A stretch of DNA of 64,000 nt from Aquilaria yunnanensis (taxonomy: Eukaryota > Streptophyta > Magnoliopsida > Malvales > Thymelaeaceae): positions 19,157,001 to 19,221,000 of the forward strand of contig CM077594.1 of NCBI GenBank assembly GCA_039654915.1, written 5' to 3'. The notes under the pieces were generated by a model that saw only the letters and a program-made list of their open reading frames with translations, was not told the origin of the DNA and did no database searches. The number at the start of each line of letters is the position of its first letter. Within the stretch, counting starts at the first letter, position 1. Of the stretch, positions 55,249 to 64,000 are shown one piece after another. Both the position numbers and the translations under genes were made by a program.

Positions 55249-56817
55249 CTACTGCAAAGTCACTGCATCACACATAATCTCGAATGGTTGACTCCAATCC
55301 GGTGAGACAACAATGGGTGCTTCCACAAGCTTCTTTTTAATCAACTCAAATGCCTCCAAGCAACAATTATCAAACTCAAACTCGACATCCTTCTCCAATA
55401 ATGAACAAAGAGGCTTCACAATCTTGGAGAAATCCTTAATGAATCTTCTATAAAAGCCCGCATGTACAAAGAAGCTTCTCACACCTTTCACATTCTTTGG
55501 TGGAGGCAATTTTTCTATGGCCACAATTTTTGCTTTGTCTACATCAATACCCTTGGAAGAAATTTTGTGTCCAAGAACTATGCCGGATTTTACCATAAAA
55601 TGGCATTTCTCCCAATTAAGAGCAAGGTTGGTCTCTTCACATCTCTTCAATACCTTCACTAAATTTCCCAAACAATCATCAAAGGAAGAGCCAAAAAGCG
55701 AGAAGTCATCCATGAATACCTCCATAATCTTCTCTACCATATCGGCAAAGATGCCCATCATGCACCTTTGAAATGTGGCCGGTGCATTGCACGACCCAAA
55801 TGGCATCCTTCTAAATGCATAAGTGCCATAAGGACAAGTGAAGGTTGTCTTTTCTTGGTCCTCCGGTGCAATGGCTATTTGGTTATACTCGGAATATCCA
55901 TCAAGAAAACAATAGAATTCATGGCCGGCCAACCTATCCAACATTTGATCAATGAAAGGTAAAGGGAAATGGTCCTTTCTTGTGGCCTTGTTGAGCTTCC
56001 GGTAATCCATACACACTCTCCAACCGGTGACGGTCCTAGTGGCAATGATATCCAAGTTTTGGTCCGTCACTATGGTTATCCCTCCTTTCTTAGGCACTAC
56101 TTGAACGGGGCTAACCCATTGGCTGTCGGAGATGGGATAAATTATACCGACATTCAAAAGTTTCAAAATCTCCGCCCTCACTACTTCTTTCATGGCGGGA
56201 GTTAACCTTCTTTGGTGTTCAATCGAGGGTGTGTAAGTGTCCTCCATTCTAATCTTATGCATGCAAATGGAAGGGCTAATACCCTTGATATCACTTATAG
56301 ACCATGCAAGTGCATCTTTGTGCTCCCTTAGTACCCTTAACAACTTTTCTTCCTCTAACAAGGTTAAGCATGAAGAGATAATCACCGGATAAGAATTACT
56401 AGGACCCAAGAACACATATTTCAAATCACTAGGCAACACTTTCAAATCCAAGTTTGGTGCACCTTTTTCATTCACATCAAGCATGCATAAATTCTCACAT
56501 GTATTCACCAAAGTCCTATCATCCACTAATGCATTCAAAGCAATAGACATATCATCAACATCATTCCCAATAACATCATCATAACTCAACAAAGTCATCA
56601 AGAGTGAATCATCATACAGAATTTCTTTCTTCACTTCACCAATGCAAGTATCCACCACATCAAGAAGGAAACAAGCACTAACCTCATCCGGAGCTTTAAT
56701 AGCTTGGAAGATATTGAAGTCTATCCTTTCTTCATTAACCCTCAATGTTAGCTTGCCTTGCTCAACATCAATCAATGCATTGCCGGTAGCCAAGAAAGGT
56801 CTTCCAAGGATTAAAGG
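55249..56817 (-). pseudogene. pol: Athila pol: protease end and reverse transcriptase
   Basis: Begins at the inserted Ogre LTR inside TPLILGRPFLATGNALIDVE (protease end, 56817 down). RT motifs: WRVCMDYRKLNKATRKDHFP, FLDGYSEYNQIAIAPEDQEK, MPFGSCNAPATFQRCMMGIF, catalytic F-M-D-D in IMEVFMDDFSLFG, GIVLGHKISSKGIDVDKAKI, VRSFFVHAGFYRRFIKDFSK. Open up to CDAVTLQ, where one base is missing. The start codon suggested by the first three residues (MST) is actually Ogre LTR sequence. Confidence 0.93.
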
Positions 56818-57329
56818 TGTTGACACCCAATTTCGTCCAGCCTTTTTTTTTTAAAAAAAATTTTTAAAAAAAAAAACTAATTAAAAAAATTATTATTATT
56901 ATTATTATTGCTAAAAAATTTTAATTATGTTAATTAGTTTAAAATATATTTTTATTTTGAGAAGATTTGATTTAAAATAATATATGTGTGAATATGTATG
57001 TGTTTGAAATAAAAATAAAATTTTAGAAAAAAATGACAAAAAAATTAAAAGTTTGAGGTAAAAATGACAAAATTGAGAAGTTTCGGACAAAATTGACAAA
57101 TTCTGAAAGTTTCAGGAGCTTTGGGTAATTTTTCGCGTCAATTTTGGGCCTAAACGGACGTTTCTGGCCCAAATTGACAGAAAACGTTAAAATTGTCAAA
57201 ATCAGAAGCTTCTGAGCTTATCCAGAGCTGGAGTAACGTAAAGGACTGAAACTGTCATTTTACCAATTTAAAAGATAAGTTTGAGATTTTTTATTAATTT
57301 ATCCGTCCACAGTTCAGCTAATCTCCTTC

Positions 57330-57337
57330 TATAAATA
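57330..57337 (+). promoter_or_regulatory. TATA box of the Ogre-like LTR
   Basis: TATAAATA in CTTCTATAAATACCCCC, similar to the CTATAAATACC of the Tat LTRs (19962 and 27002). Transcription would start near 57360-57370. Confidence 0.75.
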
Positions 57338-57487
57338 CCCCCCCAAATTCAGTGCTGAACACATAGAAAATCAGAGAAAAAAGTTCAGAGCTCCGTTTTT
57401 AAAAAAAATAAAATTACATCCCTTAGCCCCAGCCCTCTTCCCTTCTTCCCCAGAAAGCCAAAACTTTTTTTTTTTTTCCTTGTTCCG

Positions 57488-57518
<31 letters not shown>

Positions 57519-57840
57519 ACCGTCGCCGCCTCCGCCGTGCCCGTGCCGCCGTCGCCCCGCCGTCCCGCCTCTGCCGTGCCCGTGCCGCCGTCGCCCCGCC
57601 GGCCCGCCGCCGCGTTCCCTTTTCTTTTCCCTCCTTTTCCTTCTTTCTCCTCGGACCTCCGCCCCTCGCCGGCCGCTGTCTCCGCCGTGCCGTCGCTCGC
57701 CGCCCCGTGCCCGTGCCGCCGCGCCACCCCCGCCGTCCCCCCTGCCCCTGGCCCAGCCGCCGCCGGCCGCCAGCCCCTTTCCCCCCTCGCGCTCGCGTCG
57801 CGCCTGTACCCAGCAAATTCAAAAATTTCAACCTTTAGGT
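57488..57840 (+). repeat. CT microsatellite and GC-rich block in Ogre leader
   Basis: (CT)n at 57488-57515 is followed by about 270 bp of very GC-rich, CCG-based sequence. A 30-bp phrase around GCCGTGCCCGTGCCGCCGTC repeats with a 39-41-bp period (57532 and 57570). It ends in a donor-like TTTAG|GTAAAA at about 57840. ORFs here (for example 57480-57842) are Pro/Ala/Arg low-complexity and I do not call them genes. Confidence 0.7.
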
Positions 57841-58734
57841 AAAATTCTACTTTAATACTTCATCTTTTCAATTCTTTTCATTTTGGTCACTAATCTTTTT
57901 ATTTTGTTTTTTTTTTTTCAGAATTAATTACTAACTTTATTTTTTTACTTGTGTATTTATTTGTTTATTATTGTTATTGTTACTGACCTTTTTTTTTTTT
58001 GTTATTATTAACTTGTTAACTAACTTACTAACAACTAACTTTTAACATTATTATTGTTACTAACCTTTTAATTTTTGCATTATTACTAACTTTTATTATT
58101 GTTAATTAATTTAATCAACTTGGTTAATTAACAATTAATTAATTTGGCTAAATTTTATTATTGTTGTTAATTAATTAATTTAATTAACTTGACTAACTTT
58201 TTATTATTGTTGTTAACAATTAATTTAATTAAACTTGGCTAATTTTTATTATTGTTGTTAATTAATTTAATCTAACTTTTACTAACCTTTTTTATTGTTA
58301 TTAACTAACTAATCCAACTAATCTAACTATATTAATTGTGCTACCTTTTATTATTATTGTGTTATTAAAGTGGATGGCCAAAAAGCTCCACTTTATTAAT
58401 TGAATTTTTTTATGATTAAAAGATAAAAAAAGGAATTTTATGTGAATAATTTTCTAAAGGCTAATAAAAATTACTTTTTTTATTTTGAAACAAAGTTTTT
58501 ATTCCTTTTAATAAACAAACATAATGAAATAATTCAAAAATAAAATAAATAAATAAATAAACATAAAATCATTCTTTTAATACATCTTTAAAATTAATAA
58601 TTAATGAAATAAAAAAAAATTAAAACTTCATGACCAAATGATCCGCCAGGATCCATGGCTTGGAAATATTTTTAAATAAAATATATAAATAAATTTTTTC
58701 TTTATAAAAAATAAAAAAAAAACTTTAGACTAAT

Positions 58735-59345
58735 ATATTAATTATCTATTAATATATAATTTTTTTTAGTTTTCTTTATTAATAAAAAGAATAAAAAGCG
58801 TAAAATTTTTGGGTTAATATTTTTCAGTAATATTTTATTTATTTCTTTTAAAATATAACTTTTTTTAGTAAAAAGAATAAAAAAAAATAATTTTTTTTTG
58901 GGTTAATATTTTTCAGTAAAATTTATTTCTTTTAAAATAATAAAATATAACTTTTTTTTAGTTTTCTTTATTAAAAAGAATAAAAAGAGTAAATTTTGGG
59001 TTAATATTTTTCAGTAATATTTTATTTATTTCTTTTAAAATATAAATTTTTTTAGTTTTCTTTATTAATAAAAAGAATAAAAAGAGTAAATTTTGGGTTA
59101 ATATTTTTCAGTAATATTTTATTTATTTCTTTTAAAATATAACTTTTTTTAGTTTTCTTTATTAATAAAAAGAATAAAAAGAGTAAATTTTGAGTTAATA
59201 TTTTTCAGTAATATTTTATTTATTTCTTTTAAAATATAATTTTTTTAGTTTTCTTTATTAATAAAAAGAATGAAAAGAATAAAAATTTTGGGTTAATATT
59301 TTATTCAGTAATATTTTACTTATTAAAAGATATAACTTTTTGTTT
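58735..59345. repeat. 97-bp tandem repeat in Ogre LTR
   Basis: The phrase GGGTTAATATTTTTCAGTAA or a near variant starts at 58811, 58900, 58998, 59095, 59192 and 59290, a spacing of 89, 98, 97, 97 and 98 bp. Unit: T-rich then AGAATAAAAAG-rich. Six copies, the middle four nearly identical. Confidence 0.85.
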
Positions 59346-59757
59346 CCTTTATAAAAATCTTAATCAAATAATTTCAAAATAATACAAAATAAAACAAAAA
59401 TAATTGAATTTTCTTTTAAATATTTTTGACTTATTGATTAGATATATTTTCAGAAATATAAATTAAAATTAAAAAAAAAAAATCTTTCATCAAACAAAGA
59501 AGAATATAAAAAATAAAAATATCAAGACTTTTGTTTTAAAATACATATAAGTTTTCGGTTAAATAATCTTTTATTCCAAAATAAATTAAATAAATATCAA
59601 AACTTTTCTTCTTTTGTTTAAAATATACATATAAATTTTTGATTCTCTTAATAAAACAATTACTTTTGGTTAATCTTTTATAGAAAAAATAATAAAAAAT
59701 AATAATAATAAAAAATAATAATAAAATAAAAAATAAAAAAAATAAAAAATTTTTAGT

Positions 59758-59853
59758 TCATGGTATATTGGCTGGAAACTGTCTCGTGCCCACTTTTGAG
59801 CTGCTTCACCTGGTGAAGAGGGTCTGGCTGAGTAACAACGCCCTGTACCATGA
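59758..59853. repeat. Inverted-repeat island in Ogre LTR
   Basis: TCATGGTA (59758-59765) pairs with TACCATGA (59846-59853). Between them CTTCACCTGGTGAAG (59804-59818) forms an inner near-palindrome. A mixed-composition island of about 95 bp in very AT-rich DNA. Confidence 0.7.
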
Positions 59854-59984
59854 TCAAAATTTTTATTTTTAAACTCTTTAATTCTTTTAAATTAACTTCT
59901 TATTAAATAAAAATTAATTATTATTTTTTTAATTCTTTTATAAATTGAGTAATCCTTTAAAATAATAAATATCTTTCATTAAAC

Positions 59985-60475
59985 AAGAAAACAAAAAAAG
60001 TAAACAAGAAAAAAAAAAAAAAGAAAGATAAGAAAAATAAAAGAAAGATAAGAAAGAAAAATAAAAGAAAGATAAGAAAGAAAAGAAAGATAAAAAAAAT
60101 AAAAAAAGAAAGATAAGAAAAATAAAAGAAAGATAAGAAAGAAAAATAAAAGAAAGATAAGAAAGAAAAGAAAGATAAAAAAAATAAAAGAAAAGATAAG
60201 AAAAAGAAAAGAAAGAAAGAAAAGACAAGAAAAATAAAAGAAAGATAAGAAAGAAAAATAAAAGAAAGATAAGATAAAGAAAGGAAAGGAAAGATAAGAA
60301 AAAGAAAAGAAAGATAAAAGAAAGAAAAATAAAAAGAAAAGAAAGAAAGAAAAGAATAAAAAAGAAAGAAAAGAAAAGAAATTAAAAGAAAATTAAAAAA
60401 AAGTAAAAATAAGTAAAAAAGAAGAAAAAGAAAGAAAGTAAAAAAAGAAGTAAAAATATAAAGATAAATTTTTTA
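59985..60475. repeat. A/G-rich low-complexity tract in Ogre LTR
   Basis: About 490 bp almost free of C, built of GAAAGATAAGAAA and AAAAATAAAAG units. A stretch of about 85 bp (60023-60105) is repeated directly at 60108-60190. Confidence 0.85.
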
Positions 60476-60701
60476 GTTAGTATTAAAAATCATTCATAAA
60501 CAAAAAGAATTACCATTTAAAAATTAATTTCATAATAATAAGAATTAAATAATTACGATAAATCAATTTCCATATCCGGATGATCCGGCAGGATCTACGG
60601 TTTGGAAAATATCAAACTTTTTAAAATAAATAAATTAAATAAAAAGATAAAAATCCATATTTTTTTACAATATGGATAAAATTGTTTAAAATTTCACCAA
60701 A

Positions 60702-60789
60702 TTCCGTGTCCAAATGACTCGGCAGAGTCCATGGTTCGGAATCAAAATCTTCCGTGTCCAAATGACTCGGCAGAGTCCATGGTTTGGAA
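60702..60789. repeat. Two 48-bp units with CGGCAGAGTCCATGG, part of a dispersed family
   Basis: TTCCGTGTCCAAATGACTCG continues to GGTTYGGAA, at 60702 and 60750. Looser copies at 58629-58665 (ATCCGCCAGGATCCATGG) and 60572-60608 (ATCCGGCAGGATCTACGG) lie in the same LTR. Confidence 0.8.
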
Positions 60790-61060
60790 GTATCAAATTT
60801 TATATAAATTAATTTAAAAATCCGCATCCGATTAATTCAGTTAAAATTTCTAGTTTGAAAATTAACTGAATATTTTCTAAAAGCAAAGCAAAACAAAATT
60901 AAAATCAACTAAGGTGCCAATTTTGGGCGCTATAACAAAGTTGTTTTAGCGTAACCGTACTCCCGATCCCCGAACTCTCGCAGACCAATTTTAAGGTGTC
61001 CAATCGACCTAGGTGAAACAGATTGGTGGCGACTCCCGAAAACCCGACGTTGCCACAGCT

Positions 61061-61078
61061 TGGCGACTCCACTGGGGA
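61061..61078 (+). other. Primer-binding site of the Ogre-like element
   Basis: TGGCGACTCCACTGGGGA, the sequence I associate with Ogre elements (tRNA-Arg primer in pea Ogre, from memory). Confidence 0.8.
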
Positions 61079-61681
61079 TTCGACGTTAGTGAGTCGAGCC
61101 TAAAGTTGATTTGTTTTTATTTACTTTGCTTTACTATTATGTGGATTTATATATTATATTTACTTAAGTAAACATGCATAATGCATTCACAAAATGAAGC
61201 TCTATACCCGAGTTTCCTTAAATCAAACACGATTCTTTCTAAGCGGAATTGGTGTTGCTGTCCTTGTGAGGCCACGGTCTCCAAGCCTTCACCGGTTTCA
61301 AAGTAGCAAAGTAGTGTATTGCCTTCTGAGACGGTTAGTCTCTGCATGGGCCCACGAAAAGCTACAACTCGAATTAATCCATTCCTTACATAAACCCTAG
61401 AGGGTAAGGAATCGGGCCGTCACTATGATTCAGTGACGGGATTCGGGAACTATCCCTTGCCTTTTTGATAAACCACCTTCTGCATGTAGAATTCCTTACT
61501 CTACCTTAGAACCAGCCATTAAGAATTTCCCATACCTCGGTTCCCATTTCCATAGGTTTTGTTTTATCTATATGTTTGTATGATCCTATGTGTTATTTTT
61601 TTACTAACTCTATTTTTCCTTATTTTTCCGGCATATACATTTCATCATTAAAGATAAGTATTTGGTGAAAGAACTATTATC
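61079..61681 (+). other. Ogre-like 5' untranslated region
   Basis: About 600 nt between the primer-binding site and ORF1. No ORF over 70 codons. ATG-rich. Confidence 0.65.
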
Positions 61682-63376
61682 ATGGATATTCTCGATTATC
61701 TTCCCACGGCTGTTACTGGATCATGGAATGACACGGTAATCGAAACTCAGCCTGAAGCTATGGAATATTCCGAAACGACTCAAAAGCTTCACGGAGATGC
61801 TCTGACATCCCACTCTCACATACAGCTTAAGGACCAGGTATCGGTCCGGATAAATCAGAACGACACCACAGAATTATTGCAAGTCTGGAATAGTTGGAAT
61901 TCTGCTGATCGGGAAGCTTTTACAGCAAAATATGGTCACATCACTTGCCTACTAAAGGTTACCGTTGATGCATCACTTGTCCGGGCTCTAATACAATTTT
62001 GGGATCCATTTTATCGATGCTTTTCTTTCGATAAGATGGATCTGGTTCCAACCATTGAAGAATACAACAGCCTCTTGGGTTGGTCCTCCGACTATCCAAT
62101 CGAGACTTATCAACATGATAGAAGAACGGAGCCTCATCGAGCCTTAGCAAAATTATTGGATATGCCAGCTTCCAGTCTTCAAACCAAGTTTGCAACAAAA
62201 GGATCTCGAAAATTTATCAGTTGGATCGACTTAAAACAATTAAGTCACGTTCTCCCTCAGAAAAATCAACGACGCAAGCTTTTCGCCTTGGCGATATATG
62301 GCCTGGTAGTCTTCCCAAGAATCGTCGGATTCATTGAAGGAGACATCATTACACTATTTGAGCAAATCTGCAATGCTCAAATAAATCCGACCTCAGTAAT
62401 ATTATGTGAAACTATCAGGGCATTAAACTTTTGTCGCCAAAGAGGGGGCAAATTCATAGGATGTTCACATCTCCTCAACATTTGGATCAAAAGCCACCTT
62501 CCTTGTGAGAAGCAACATTTTGGAAATCGCTTTTCAAAGGACTTCATCCCAATCGAAGCCTTTTTGAAAAGTGAAACCATTCATCACGACAGCAAGGAAG
62601 CATGGGTTGATTATTTCAAGAACATCACCGAATTCCAAATTGAATGGAGAGCCCCCTGGTCTACCTCCACCCGCGTTGTCTACCGTTGCGGCAATTGCTC
62701 GTGGGTTCCTCTCTTAGGTATATGGGGAGGAACAAGTTATGCCCCAGCTCAAGTACGAAAACAATTTGGGTCCATGCAATTTATACCCATGACGCATAAT
62801 CTGAGTAAGTTGGAATTTTCACACGAAGATCCAAATTCAAATATGCTCGCAATGGGTATTTCAGTTGCGTGGAAAAGAATTTTCATATTGAAGTCGGGGC
62901 CTATTATTTCTCCCACTGCTTATTATGAATGGAGAAATAACCGGAAGGAAGGAATAGTTCTACCTGAAGAGGTCATCAGAAAATTGGCGAAAAGAGAGTT
63001 GGAGAAAGAACTAGAGGAAAAAAAGGAGAAGAACAAGAGGATGCTCCTTGACATGCAACAGCTCGGTCACAAAACACAACTCCTCGAAAAGAAAGTTGAA
63101 TATCAAAAACAAGTCATCTCCCAATTGGTTGATGAAACCGATCAAAAAGAGATGAGAGTCAGATACTGGGAAGATCAATACAGATTTTCTCAAGATCAAT
63201 TGCAAACATTTTTGGTAGAAGTCAGAAAAGTTACAGAACAAGCCCAACTAATGGGCGAAGAAGCCAAGGAGTTAGAAGAACTGAGCTGTCCTACTCCATC
63301 AGTAAATGTTCAAAGAATGATGGAGTTCATATCTAAGGCCAGAAAGCAGTATTGTACTTTGGGTCGTTTCTTTTAA
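61682..63376 (+). CDS. Ogre ORF1 protein (DUF7745-type), intact
   Basis: 564 codons, ATG to TAA without a break. N-terminal 60 residues acidic and variable. Residues about 65-400 form the domain typical of Ogre ORF1 (LLQVWNSWNSADREAFTAKY, VRALIQFWDPFYRCFSFDKM, PTIEEYNSLLG, LFALAIYGLVVFPR, GSMQFIPMTHNLSKLEF). Residues about 430-540 are a Lys/Glu-rich coiled coil (RELEKELEEKKEKNKRMLLD, QKQVISQLVDETDQKEMRVR). Known only as the extra ORF between LTR and gag in Ogre elements; its role is not known. A host gene is unlikely given the primer-binding site and gag on either side. Confidence 0.85.
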   Translation: MDILDYLPTAVTGSWNDTVIETQPEAMEYSETTQKLHGDALTSHSHIQLKDQVSVRINQNDTTELLQVWNSWNSADREAFTAKYGHITCLLKVTVDASLVRALIQFWDPFYRCFSFDKMDLVPTIEEYNSLLGWSSDYPIETYQHDRRTEPHRALAKLLDMPASSLQTKFATKGSRKFISWIDLKQLSHVLPQKNQRRKLFALAIYGLVVFPRIVGFIEGDIITLFEQICNAQINPTSVILCETIRALNFCRQRGGKFIGCSHLLNIWIKSHLPCEKQHFGNRFSKDFIPIEAFLKSETIHHDSKEAWVDYFKNITEFQIEWRAPWSTSTRVVYRCGNCSWVPLLGIWGGTSYAPAQVRKQFGSMQFIPMTHNLSKLEFSHEDPNSNMLAMGISVAWKRIFILKSGPIISPTAYYEWRNNRKEGIVLPEEVIRKLAKRELEKELEEKKEKNKRMLLDMQQLGHKTQLLEKKVEYQKQVISQLVDETDQKEMRVRYWEDQYRFSQDQLQTFLVEVRKVTEQAQLMGEEAKELEELSCPTPSVNVQRMMEFISKARKQYCTLGRFF

Positions 63377-63563
63377 ACAAACCTTTGCTGAATGAAATTG
63401 AGAAATTCCATTATAGTTCTTCTTTCACCAAGTATTTACAATATTCATGCATGCATCCATCACATCAATCATACACACATAGAATCTAATAAAATAAATA
63501 TTCCTTTAAAAGGGTAAAATTGGACCTCAACACCGATATTCAACTCGACTCCAAACAAGATTA

Positions 63564-64000
63564 ATGGCAGAACAAGCCGAAGGACGTCTCATGGAGATGG
63601 AGTCCAAGATTGAAAGTATGTCAGAACAGATGAAACAATTGATGGAATTAATCAAAGGGAAAGCAACTCAAGTCCCCATCAAAGAAGTACAAGATCCCAC
63701 TTATCCCCCGGGATTCACCCCGCAACGAGTCTCAGTCCAAGAAAACCTGTTTCAAGAATCAGGACCCTCTGCTAGTGTTCACCTGAAACAAGACACTGTA
63801 CAGGAAGAGAAGAAGACATTACCAAAAGATGAAGCAGAATCTCAAAAAATCGAGACAATAGAGAAAAGACTGAGAGCCATTGAAGGAGGCACTATATTCG
63901 GATCCCTTTCAGTGGATGACCTCTGCTTAGTGCCAGACGTCGTAATCCCTTCAGATTTTAAGGTGCCAGATTTCGTAAAATACGATGGAACGAGTGATCC
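63564..64000 (+). CDS. gag: Ogre-like gag, N-terminal part (runs off window)
   Basis: ATG at 63564, 187 nt after the ORF1 stop (short spacer without ORF, 63377-63563). Open to the window end, at least 145 codons. N-terminal coiled coil (MESKIESMSEQMKQLMELIK), YPPGFTPQRVSV typical of Ogre gag, then the capsid entry VIPSDFKVPDFVKYDGTSD. The frame is clean so far, so this may be a young copy. Confidence 0.85.
   Translation, partial: MAEQAEGRLMEMESKIESMSEQMKQLMELIKGKATQVPIKEVQDPTYPPGFTPQRVSVQENLFQESGPSASVHLKQDTVQEEKKTLPKDEAESQKIETIEKRLRAIEGGTIFGSLSVDDLCLVPDVVIPSDFKVPDFVKYDGTSD

Larger units (their letters stand above)
47570..56817 (-). mobile_element. Athila-lineage LTR retrotransposon, minus strand, 3' part
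   Basis: From right to left: end of protease, RT, RNase H, integrase (56817-53558), a GC-palindrome-bearing spacer with leader and intron signals (53557-52045), the env-position ORF (52044-50673), a non-coding stretch, a purine tract (49065-49053) and the 3' LTR (49052-47570). The protease is cut at 56817 by an Ogre-like element, so gag and the 5' LTR lie beyond the window. Pol has one frameshift and the env-position ORF one, so this copy is rather young. Confidence 0.92.
56818..61057 (+). repeat. 5' LTR of the Ogre-like element
   Basis: Starts TGTTGACACCC. The end is placed at TTGCCACA (61057), three bases before the primer-binding site. An alternative end is CTATAACA at 60937, whose AACA mirrors TGTT. 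Very AT-rich, with a GC-rich block near its start and several tandem repeats. TATAAATA at 57330. Confidence 0.75.
56818..64000 (+). mobile_element. Ogre-like Ty3/gypsy element, 5' part, inserted into the Athila protease
   Basis: LTR begins TGTTGACACCC at 56818, inside Athila coding sequence. The large LTR (about 4.2 kb), the primer-binding site, an extra ORF before gag (ORF1) and the gag start are the standard Ogre (Tat clade) layout. The base pairs before the LTR, AAAGG (56813-56817), are the predicted left target duplication. ORF1 is intact. Confidence 0.92.

Noticed and set aside
57371..57842. Pro/Ala/Arg-rich ORFs on both strands (118-120 codons)
   Set aside because: Low-complexity GC-rich and CT-repeat DNA inside an LTR leader; open in several frames at once, no domain.
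59938..60228. Phe/Leu/Ser-rich 96-codon minus-strand ORF
   Set aside because: Direct translation of the A/G-rich tract; no real protein character.
1..64000. tRNA or rRNA genes
   Set aside because: None seen by eye; TGG-starting sites next to LTRs are primer-binding sites, not tRNA genes.

Overview
The window is transposon-dominated plant nuclear DNA, probably pericentromeric or other heterochromatin of a flowering plant, most likely a eudicot. This is inferred from Tat, Athila, Ogre-type and Tekay-type Ty3/gypsy retrotransposons, Stowaway-like MITEs and L1-type LINE debris. I see no host gene, tRNA, rRNA or CRISPR array I can support.

Layout. (1) 1-27302 is a Russian-doll nest of three copies of one Tat-lineage family. 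Tat-1 (+ strand, 1-8600 and 19147-20248, its 5' LTR just outside the window) is split by Tat-2 (- strand, 8601-19146, complete, two 750-bp LTRs, 5-bp target duplication GACGC). Tat-1 itself sits inside the reverse transcriptase of Tat-3 (+ strand, 20249-27302, 5' half off-window). (2) 27303-28435 holds a fragment of an Athila-type LTR and a Stowaway-like MITE. (3) 28436-42488 is an old, decayed Tekay/Del-type chromovirus with about 2.5-kb LTRs. Its chromodomain linker is split by a 4039-bp TG...CA element (35732-39770, target duplication GTTAG), best read as a minus-strand solo LTR. (4) 42489-47569 is AT-rich spacer with a second MITE and two LINE fragments. (5) 47570-56817 is a minus-strand Athila element: 3' LTR, env-position ORF, pol. 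(6) 56818-64000 is an Ogre-like element (+ strand) inserted in the Athila protease: a 4.2-kb LTR, primer-binding site, an intact 564-aa ORF1 and the start of gag.

How the parts work together. Each Tat copy carries a sense gag-protease-RT-dual RNase H-integrase polyprotein and, convergent to it, an antisense gene (called aORF here). The aORF has its own TATA box about 250-265 bp upstream and three short introns. Exon 1 (832 nt) and exon 3 (260 nt) have the same length in all three copies. Between the convergent 3' ends lie two to four copies of a palindromic box, CGAACATGTTCG. Tat-2 keeps a nearly intact gag-pol (one TGA) but a broken aORF; Tat-1 has a wrecked gag-pol but an open aORF reading frame of 673 codons after splicing.

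Limits: all family names come from motif recognition by eye, not from searches. LTR divergence figures are hand counts. Boundaries of decayed elements are good to a few bases where target duplications exist and to tens of bases elsewhere.
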